Below, piece after piece: positions 1 through 6,688 of a DNA stretch of 6,688 nt. A program made the translations under genes and the position numbers. This DNA is from Deinococcus sp. (GTDB lineage Bacteria > Deinococcota > Deinococci > Deinococcales > Deinococcaceae). Below the pieces are notes generated by a model. That model saw only the letters and a program-made list of their open reading frames with translations, was not told the DNA's origin and made no database searches. The stretch lies in assembly GCA_030524065.1 (NCBI GenBank), contig JAUNHF010000100.1, forward strand, positions 1 to 6,688, given 5' to 3'. Position 1 is the first letter of the stretch. Every line of letters starts with the position of its first letter.

Positions 1-2491
<2,491 letters not shown>

Positions 2492-2493
2492 TA

Positions 2494-2511
2494 GGGCGAG
2501 TATACGCGCCC
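2494..2511. repeat. 18-bp near-perfect palindrome over secA -10
   Basis: Reading plus strand, GGGCGAGTATACGCGCCC is symmetric at 16 of 18 positions about the axis between 2502 and 2503; only the pair 2499/2506 breaks it. It covers the whole -10 box and reaches 3 bp from the secA start codon, so a protein bound here would block RNA polymerase. It could be an operator or a chance GC-rich palindrome; no known regulator site is recognised. Confidence 0.5.
2499..2504 (-). promoter_or_regulatory. Predicted secA -10 box (TATACT), leaderless promoter
   Basis: On the minus strand TATACT (5 of 6 to TATAAT) is followed by CGCCCTA (7 nt) and then the secA ATG. Transcription would begin at or within a base or two of the start codon. 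No purine-rich ribosome binding site lies between. No good -35 hexamer is seen 16-18 nt upstream. This -10-only layout (TANNNT about 7 nt before ATG) is typical of leaderless genes in Deinococcus. The box is separate from the nadM-type gene, although read-through from that operon is also possible. Confidence 0.65.
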
Positions 2512-2528
2512 AAGGTTAAGCGAATCTG

Positions 2529-3434
2529 TCACGGCCGGCCAGCGGCGGCGCCCAGCAGCTTGGACACAATCACCCCGTGGTCGGCGTAAAAGTGGCGCGG
2601 CGCGGCCAATGCCTGCGCCAGTGGCACGCGCTCCAGCCCAGGCCGCAGCTCTGGCGGGGGTGCGCCCAGCTGCACCCAGCTCAGGGTCTCGCCGGTCAGG
2701 GTGCGCCCGCCGCCGCTGTAGAGGGTGCCCCTCCCCTCGGCGCCGCCTGAAAGGGCCGCGCCCGGCAGCTCCCACAGCCCCGCCCCGATAGGCCCAGGCC
2801 GCCGCCGCAGCCACAGGTCCGGGCCGTCCTGCCACAGCCAGAGTTGTTCACGCTGCTCGGCCAGATTCCGGGCCGCGTCCACGGCCCGCCACTCGGCCCG
2901 GAGGCGGGCATAGTCGGGGGTCTGCGCCCACTCACGCAGCCGGGGCAGCGTGGCCGCTGGCAAGTGCTGCGGCAACAGAGGCGACTGCGGCCCGTCCAGA
3001 AAGTAGGCGCGGCGCAGCTCGGTGGCGCTCAGGCCGCCTTCGAGCTGCGGCAGCACTAATCGCTCCCAGTCGGGGAACCAGTGCAGGTAGGCGCTGGAAT
3101 CGTCCTTTTCGTAGCCCACCAGCGTGACCCGCTCGCTGGGATCAAAGAGGCCGCGCACATCGGCGGCCCAGGCGTCGGCGTCAAAGCGGTCGGGGAGCGG
3201 GCAAAAGCGCACCCGTGACGGGTCCGCGCCCGCTTCCACCAGGGCCAGCCGCCACAGCTGCTCGCGTTCCTGCGGGGTCCAGGGGTTTTTGATGCTGCGG
3301 GCCAGATTGGCGCTGCCCAGCCCCAGCGTGAGCCGGGGCGCGTGCCCCAGCGCCGCCAGGGCCGAGACGAGGTGCGCGTGGTGCGGTGGCTGAAAGCGGC
3401 CGATGTACAGCGCGTGCATGGGCGCCGCCGTCAT
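2529..3434 (-). CDS. nadM: NMN adenylyltransferase fused to degenerate Nudix domain
   Basis: The N-terminal half condenses NMN with ATP to make NAD in the cytosol. Using the ATG at 3434 the protein has 301 residues. Residues 6-165 carry the nucleotidyltransferase marks: GRFQPPHHAH (12-21, the HxGH motif with Ala for Gly, both His kept), GSANLARSIKNPW (40-52), GYEKDDSSAYLHWFPDW (107-123) and LSATELR (135-141, the S-x-T-x-x-R ATP motif). This is the layout of the cyanobacterial/Francisella NadM-Nudix enzymes. Residues from about 195 to the end match their Nudix half: GLWELPG (219-225) and the terminal RHFYADHGVIVSKLL (280-294), but the Nudix box between them is missing, and the protein is about 40 residues shorter than those relatives as I recall. 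ADP-ribose hydrolysis is therefore doubtful. The start at 3434 gives an ATGA overlap with coaX, indicating translational coupling, with AGGAG at 3450-3446 (11 nt away). The ATG at 3419 is an alternative start, and an ATG at 3467 lies inside coaX without support. Confidence 0.9.
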   Translation of the reverse strand: MTAAPMHALYIGRFQPPHHAHLVSALAALGHAPRLTLGLGSANLARSIKNPWTPQEREQLWRLALVEAGADPSRVRFCPLPDRFDADAWAADVRGLFDPSERVTLVGYEKDDSSAYLHWFPDWERLVLPQLEGGLSATELRRAYFLDGPQSPLLPQHLPAATLPRLREWAQTPDYARLRAEWRAVDAARNLAEQREQLWLWQDGPDLWLRRRPGPIGAGLWELPGAALSGGAEGRGTLYSGGGRTLTGETLSWVQLGAPPPELRPGLERVPLAQALAAPRHFYADHGVIVSKLLGAAAGRP

Positions 3435-4258
3435 GGGCGGTGCAGCTCCTGCCCGCGCTGCTCCCACAGCTCGATCAGCCCGCGCAGGGTCAGCCCCTCG
3501 TCGTACAAATCCACCTCAGTGCAGATGCCTTCCAGCACGTTGGCAAAACCTCCGGTGGCAATGGTAATGGCCGGGGCGTCCAGCTCGGCACGGACCCGGC
3601 GCAGCAGGCCGTCCACCATCTCGGCGTACCCGAACACCAGACCCGATTGCAGCGCCTGGACCGTATTCCGGCCGATGGTACGTGGCGGCGCCTCCAGCGC
3701 GATGCGCGGCAACTTGGCAGCGCGGGCAAACAGCGCATCGGCGCTCACCTGCGCCCCGGTGGCCAGGATGCCGCCCAGAAAGCGGTGGCCGCGCCCGATC
3801 ACGTCGAAGTTGGTGGAGGTGCCGAAATCCACCACCACGGCGTACTCGGCATTCTCACGTTCCAGATAGGGCTGCGCGCCGAAGAGGTTGCACAGCCGGT
3901 CGGCGCCTACTCCGCTGGGGTCGTCCAGCTCCACGCTCACCTGCGGCAGCGCCGCGCTGCTGACCGAAAAGGTCTGCATCCCAAAGCGGCGTTCCAGCGC
4001 CTGCACGTAGTTCTCACCTACCGGCGGGGCCACGCTGCTCAGCACCGCCTGGGCCGGCAGCTTGCGCCCACTCATGGCGAACAGGGAGCGCACCTGCCGG
4101 GCGAGGTCATCGGGCAGCAGGTCACGGTTGGTCCGCACCCGCCAGGTGTCCAGCAGGGTCCTGTGGCCGTCGGTCAGGCCCAGCACCGTGCTGGTGTTGC
4201 CGATATCAATAACGAGAAGCGGTTGCGCAGCGGCGTCGGCGGAAGTCACGGGCCGCAT
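3431..4258 (-). CDS. coaX: Type III pantothenate kinase CoaX
   Basis: CoaX phosphorylates pantothenate, the first committed step of CoA synthesis; type III enzymes belong to the ASKHA fold, need a monovalent cation and are not inhibited by CoA (family knowledge). From the ATG at 4258 the protein has 275 residues, near the usual 255-270. Motifs: DIGNTSTVLG (18-27, phosphate loop), PSGVGADR (114-121, with the conserved catalytic Asp of GADR), DFGTSTNFD (144-152), GGILATG (162-168), TIGRNT (194-199) and ATGG (234-237). Two motifs differ slightly from the common forms: DFGTATTFD is DFGTSTNFD, and GGxIxPG has Thr for Pro. The reading frame continues upstream to 4390, but those 44 residues look unlike CoaX. 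At 4258 an AGGTGA lies 11 nt upstream. The stop overlaps the start of the NMN adenylyltransferase gene by 4 bp, so the two genes form one operon. Confidence 0.95.
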   Translation of the reverse strand: MRPVTSADAAAQPLLVIDIGNTSTVLGLTDGHRTLLDTWRVRTNRDLLPDDLARQVRSLFAMSGRKLPAQAVLSSVAPPVGENYVQALERRFGMQTFSVSSAALPQVSVELDDPSGVGADRLCNLFGAQPYLERENAEYAVVVDFGTSTNFDVIGRGHRFLGGILATGAQVSADALFARAAKLPRIALEAPPRTIGRNTVQALQSGLVFGYAEMVDGLLRRVRAELDAPAITIATGGFANVLEGICTEVDLYDEGLTLRGLIELWEQRGQELHRP

Positions 4259-4269
4259 TCTAGAGCAGT

Positions 4270-4286
4270 TCACCTGGCGACCCAGG
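4270..4286 (-). promoter_or_regulatory. coaX ribosome binding site within small hairpin
   Basis: On the minus strand, AGGTGA (4275-4270) lies 11 nt before the coaX ATG and is the only SD-like sequence there. Its AGG is the end of a perfect 5-bp hairpin, CCTGG-GTCG-CCAGG (4286-4273), which would partly hide it. The stem is short, so a regulatory role is only a possibility. Confidence 0.4.
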
Positions 4287-4382
4287 AACGGCGCGGAAGC
4301 GGCACAGCCGGAAGTAGCGCACCATTTGCGTCTCTTTCCAGCACTTGCACCCAGCGCACCAGAGGAGCCACCCTGCTTCACA

Positions 4383-4416
4383 TTTGTCATGTCATAAGCA
4401 CAGTTGGCGTGACAAA
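4383..4416. repeat. TGTCA half-site cluster: inverted TTTGTCA/TGACAAA
   Basis: TTTGTCA (4383-4389) and TGACAAA (4410-4416) are perfect inverted copies with 27 bp between their starts. A second TGTCA directly follows the first (4390-4394), giving tandem TGTCATGTCA. The right copy overlaps the proposed -35 of the ligase. The arrangement fits a regulator binding one DNA face (about 2.5 helical turns), but no known consensus matches well. Confidence 0.45.
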
Positions 4417-4438
4417 AACCTGCACCCTGGGCTAAGAT
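4409..4438 (+). promoter_or_regulatory. Predicted promoter of the acyl-CoA ligase gene
   Basis: GTGACA (4409-4414, 5 of 6 to TTGACA) is followed after 18 bp by TAAGAT (4433-4438, 4 of 6 to TATAAT). Transcription would start near 4445, leaving a leader of about 110 nt before the start codon at 4557. The in-frame ATG at 4437 overlaps the -10 box, which argues against it as the translation start. Confidence 0.5.
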
Positions 4439-4486
4439 GCCCGTACATTTACAATTTGGTCTTTCTGAGAACCCATTCCCTCATCT

Positions 4487-4540
4487 GCGGGGCGCGGCAA
4501 CCTCTGGCGTGCTTTTGCCAAGTCCAGAGGACAGCCCCGC
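4487..4540 (+). ncRNA. Structured 5' leader of the acyl-CoA ligase mRNA (candidate cis-regulatory RNA)
   Basis: Two perfect 7-bp helices nest together: outer GCGGGGC (4487-4493) with GCCCCGC (4534-4540), inner CCTCTGG (4501-4507) with CCAGAGG (4524-4530), separated by a 7-nt/3-nt internal loop and capped by a 16-nt loop. In addition GGCAA (4496-4500) in the internal loop is a perfect complement of TTGCC (4515-4519) in the terminal loop, which would make a pseudoknot. The fold ends 7 nt before the AGGAG ribosome binding site, so it is placed to affect translation. There is no U-run, so it is not an intrinsic terminator. I do not recognise a known riboswitch class. Chance pairing of GC-rich DNA is the alternative. 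Confidence 0.4.
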
Positions 4541-4547
4541 CCCAGTC

Positions 4548-4552
4548 AGGAG
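4548..4552 (+). promoter_or_regulatory. Ribosome binding site deciding the ligase start
   Basis: AGGAG lies 4 nt before the ATG at 4557 and 10 nt before a second in-frame ATG at 4563; both are plausible starts (MSMDF or MDF). The upstream in-frame ATG at 4437 has no such site. Confidence 0.7.
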
Positions 4553-4556
4553 TCTT

Positions 4557-6470
4557 ATGAGTATGGATTTCGCCCTGTTGCAGCAACCACTCGTCCCACC
4601 GACCGACCTGCTCAGCCAGGAATCGCCCTACAGCGCGGAGGAAGCGCAGGCCTGGCTGAGCCTCAGCCCCGAGGACTACTGGCTGAAAGTGGCTGGCGAG
4701 CTGAGCTGGTTCCGGGCACCGGACCGGGGGCTGGAAGGCACTTTTGGAGATTTCCGCTATTTTCCGGGGGCGACGGGCAATGTCAGCGTGAACTGCCTGG
4801 ACCGCCATCCGCCCGAGCGCACGGCACTGCTGTATGAGCGCGAGGACGGCCAGCGCGAGGAGTGGACCTATGGCCGCCTGACGGACGCCGTGGCCCGCTT
4901 CGCCGCCGCCCTGGAGGACCTGGGCGTGGAAAAGGGGGACCGGGTGGCCGTGTACATGTCCAACGCCCCCGAAGCCTTTATCGCCATTCACGCCTGCTAC
5001 CGCATCGGGGCCATTTACTCGGTGATTTTTGCGGGCTTTAGCGCGGGGGCGGTGCGCGACCGGCTGGAAGACGCCGCGCCCAAAGTGGTGATCTGCACCG
5101 ACGCCACGCTGCGCCGGGGCCGCCGGGTGGACCTGAAGGGCACGCTGGATGAAGCCCTGACCGGGCTGCCGCGCCCGCAGGTGATCGTGGCGCGGCGCAT
5201 AGAACCGGATTTTCCCCTGGCGAGCGGCGAGCTGGATTTTCACGCGCTGCTGGACGCCACCACGCGCCGCGCTGACCCCGCCGAGCTGGAGGCCAACGAC
5301 CCCGGCTTCATCATCTACACCTCGGGCACCACGTCCAAGCCCAAGGGACTGGTGCACTCGGGCCTGGGCTTTCTGACCGGGGTCTACGCCAACGTGAAAT
5401 GGTCGCTGAATCTGCACGAGCGCGACGTGTACTGGTGCACCGCCGACGTGGGCTGGCTGACCTTTCCTATCTTTGCGCTGGTGGGCGGGCTGGCGCACGG
5501 AGCCACCCATGTGGTGTACGAGGGCAGCATTGACATGCCGGATGCGGGGCGGCCTTACGGCATCATGGAGCGCTACGGCGTCACCAAGATTTTTACCGCG
5601 CCCACCGCCCTCAGGATGATGCGCCGGGCGGGCGACGAGCTGGCGGCAAGCCACGACCTGAACCGGCTGGAGCTGGTCGCGCTGGTGGGCGAACCGCTGG
5701 ACCCCGAAACCTTTCACTGGACGCTGGCTCAGCTGGGCGGCGGGCGCTTGTTCGTGAACAACACCTACGGCCAGACCGAAACCGGCACCGCCTGGGCCAG
5801 CTGCATGGTGGGCCTGACCCCCACGCGGGCGGGAAGCTGCGGCCACCCACTGCCCGGCTACCACGCCGAGGTGCTGCGCGGGGACGGCACCCCTGCCGGG
5901 GCGGGCGAACTGGGCGCCCTGACCCTCAGCGAGCCCTTTCCCTGTTTGGCCCGCACCGTCTGGGGCGACCACGCCCGCTACGAAAGCACCTACCTGAGCG
6001 ACTTTCCGGGCCGCTACGCCGCCCACGACGGCGCACTGTTCGACGCCGACGGGCAACTGTGGGTCACCGGCCGGCTGGACGACGTGATCAACGTGGCCGG
6101 GCACCGCATCGGGACAATGGAGCTGGAAGCGGCGCTGATCACCCACCCCGCTGTCAGTGAGGCGGCAGTGGTGGGCGTGGACGATGAGCTTAAAGGCACC
6201 TTGCCGGTGGCTTTTGTGGTGCCGCGCGGCGACGCCGGGAGAGGCCCCGCCCTGGAACACGAGCTGAGCGAAGCGATTGTGCGCGAGGTGGGGGCCATTG
6301 CCCGGCCTGGGCGCGTGATTGTGGTGGACACGGTGCCGCGTACCCGCAGCGGCAAGATTATGCGCCGGGTGCTGCGCGACCTGCTGGGCAGCGGCGAGGC
6401 GCAGGGCGACCTGAGCAGCCTAGAGAACCCGGACGCCATTCCGGCCGTGCTGAGCGCCATTCGGGGCTAG
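4557..6470 (+). CDS. Acetyl-CoA synthetase-family AMP-forming acyl-CoA ligase, substrate uncertain
   Basis: The enzyme activates a carboxylic acid with ATP to an acyl-adenylate and then transfers it to CoA, in the cytosol. The protein has 637 residues, close to Acs (about 650). An ACAS_N-type domain comes first (about 35-95, including DYWLKVAGELSWF and NVSVNCLDRHPPER). The large adenylating domain follows, with P-loop YTSGTTSKPKG (254-264), TADVGWLTF (295-303), VGEP (377-380), YGQTETG (404-410) and the GDH/HDGA aspartates (470-491). After hinge GRLDD (505-509) comes the C-terminal lid with PRTRSGKIMRR (594-604), whose Lys600 is the catalytic lysine that acetylation often inactivates in this family. 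Canonical Acs has WWQTETG and GW(V/L)TGHSY; here these are TYGQTETG and GWLTFPIF. Loss of the pocket-closing Trp (Trp414 in Salmonella Acs) suggests an acid larger than acetate, such as propionate, butyrate or a branched acid. It is transcribed away from coaX, and its product uses the CoA made by that pathway. The start was chosen from the RBS; the frame's 40 extra upstream residues do not resemble the family. Confidence 0.92.
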   Translation: MSMDFALLQQPLVPPTDLLSQESPYSAEEAQAWLSLSPEDYWLKVAGELSWFRAPDRGLEGTFGDFRYFPGATGNVSVNCLDRHPPERTALLYEREDGQREEWTYGRLTDAVARFAAALEDLGVEKGDRVAVYMSNAPEAFIAIHACYRIGAIYSVIFAGFSAGAVRDRLEDAAPKVVICTDATLRRGRRVDLKGTLDEALTGLPRPQVIVARRIEPDFPLASGELDFHALLDATTRRADPAELEANDPGFIIYTSGTTSKPKGLVHSGLGFLTGVYANVKWSLNLHERDVYWCTADVGWLTFPIFALVGGLAHGATHVVYEGSIDMPDAGRPYGIMERYGVTKIFTAPTALRMMRRAGDELAASHDLNRLELVALVGEPLDPETFHWTLAQLGGGRLFVNNTYGQTETGTAWASCMVGLTPTRAGSCGHPLPGYHAEVLRGDGTPAGAGELGALTLSEPFPCLARTVWGDHARYESTYLSDFPGRYAAHDGALFDADGQLWVTGRLDDVINVAGHRIGTMELEAALITHPAVSEAAVVGVDDELKGTLPVAFVVPRGDAGRGPALEHELSEAIVREVGAIARPGRVIVVDTVPRTRSGKIMRRVLRDLLGSGEAQGDLSSLENPDAIPAVLSAIRG

Positions 6471-6541
6471 GGGCTGGGGCTGAGGGCCGGAGGGACCGGA
6501 ACCCCAAAGCGGGTGGCCGCGTACCGGCTGGCGGAGGTTCC
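6471..6541 (+). promoter_or_regulatory. Gap between ligase and downstream gene with RBS
   Basis: The 71-bp gap is G-rich and has no intrinsic terminator with a T-run, so read-through from the ligase is plausible. GGAGG (6533-6537) is a good ribosome binding site 4 nt before the next ATG. GGAACC (6498-6503) is complementary to GGTTCC (6536-6541), which overlaps that site; the pairing is short and may be chance. Confidence 0.45.
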
Positions 6542-6688
6542 ATGCTCAAACTTCTGCTTCTGGCGGCGCTGCTGACCGCGCCAGCCCAGGCCCTGGCCGA
6601 GGCTCCCCCTACTCTCGCTCCCCTGCTGTCGGCTGCGGCCCTGACCCTGCTGACCCCGGATGAAGTGCTGGAACTGATGGACAGCGGC
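6542..6688 (+). CDS. Predicted exported protein, N-terminal fragment
   Basis: The ATG at 6542, preceded by GGAGG at 4 nt spacing, opens a frame of 49 codons that runs off the window. The first 19 residues look like a Sec signal peptide: Lys3, a Leu/Ala-rich core (LLLLAALLTA), then an AQALA-type cleavage site before Glu20. There is no lipobox cysteine, so export to the periplasm or beyond is expected rather than lipidation. What follows is a Pro/Ala/Leu-rich stretch and then LTPDEVLELMDSG. The visible part is too short to assign a family. It would depend on the SecA-driven pathway encoded at the other end of the window, though that link is generic. It may be co-transcribed with the ligase. Confidence 0.75.
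   Translation, partial: MLKLLLLAALLTAPAQALAEAPPTLAPLLSAAALTLLTPDEVLELMDSG

Larger units (their letters stand above)
4259..4556. promoter_or_regulatory. Divergent intergenic region between coaX and acyl-CoA ligase
   Basis: These 298 bp hold no credible gene. From 4259 to about 4380 is GC-rich coaX leader with no clear promoter near the gene. From 4381 to 4440 is a more AT-rich patch with TGTCA repeats and the ligase promoter. A coaX promoter probably also lies here (TATGAC on the minus strand at 4396-4391 is a weak -10 candidate), but I cannot fix it. From 4441 to 4556 is the ligase leader, AT-rich first and then strongly structured. Confidence 0.6.

Noticed and set aside
4259..4390. N-terminal extension of CoaX from 4390
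   Set aside because: The extra 44 residues are unlike CoaX, whose conserved start falls soon after the ATG at 4258.
4381..4397. Radiation/desiccation response motif (DdrO site) upstream of coaX
   Set aside because: It matches only after inserting a one-base gap, and spacing is critical for a dimeric repressor; neither neighbouring gene is a known member of that regulon.
3386..4435. 349-codon open frame on the plus strand
   Set aside because: It is the antisense of coaX, low-complexity in composition and without a recognisable domain.
4437..4556. N-terminal extension of the ligase from the ATG at 4437
   Set aside because: The ATG overlaps the proposed -10 box, has no ribosome binding site, and its 40 residues do not match the Acs family; AGGAG supports 4557.
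4449..6260. 603-codon open frame on the minus strand
   Set aside because: It is the antisense of the acyl-CoA ligase; its composition is artefactual (His, Gln, Gly, Val) and the plus strand carries all ligase motifs.
6471..6541. Intrinsic terminator after the ligase
   Set aside because: Complementary segments exist but no T-run follows, and the 3' arm overlaps the next gene's ribosome binding site.

Overview
The window is a high-GC, gene-dense bacterial chromosome segment that most resembles Deinococcus. This is inferred from the protein styles, the GC content, and a secA promoter whose -10 box lies 7 nt from the start codon, as in the leaderless promoters common in that genus. I could not run a similarity search, so the genus is an inference. 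I see no mobile element, CRISPR array, tRNA or rRNA.

Layout. On the minus strand, reading right to left: coaX (type III pantothenate kinase, 4258-3431), then a bifunctional-type NMN adenylyltransferase/Nudix gene (nadM type, 3434-2529) overlapping it by 4 bp (ATGA), then after 37 bp secA (2491 to beyond base 1; 830 codons visible, C-terminus cut off). On the plus strand, diverging from coaX across about 300 bp: an acetyl-CoA-synthetase-family acyl-CoA ligase (4557-6470), then the first 49 codons of a predicted exported protein (6542 to beyond 6688).

How the genes fit together. coaX commits pantothenate to CoA synthesis, the nadM-type gene makes NAD, and the ligase consumes CoA and ATP to activate a carboxylic acid. 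The region therefore groups cofactor supply with a CoA user, while secA, the preprotein translocase motor, has its own promoter.

Points worth attention: (1) the Nudix half of the NMN adenylyltransferase/Nudix protein has lost the stretch that should carry the Nudix box, so the hydrolase is probably dead; (2) the ligase lacks the bulky Trp that closes the acetate pocket (YGQTETG instead of WWQTETG), so its substrate is probably larger than acetate; (3) the ligase mRNA leader can fold into two stacked perfect 7-bp helices with a possible pseudoknot just before the ribosome binding site, a candidate undescribed RNA regulator; (4) secA has a near-perfect 18-bp palindrome centred on its -10 box; (5) TGTCA half-sites cluster at the -35 of the ligase promoter. 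No wholly new multi-gene system is evident: the genes are housekeeping and metabolic, and the novelty, if any, lies in these details.
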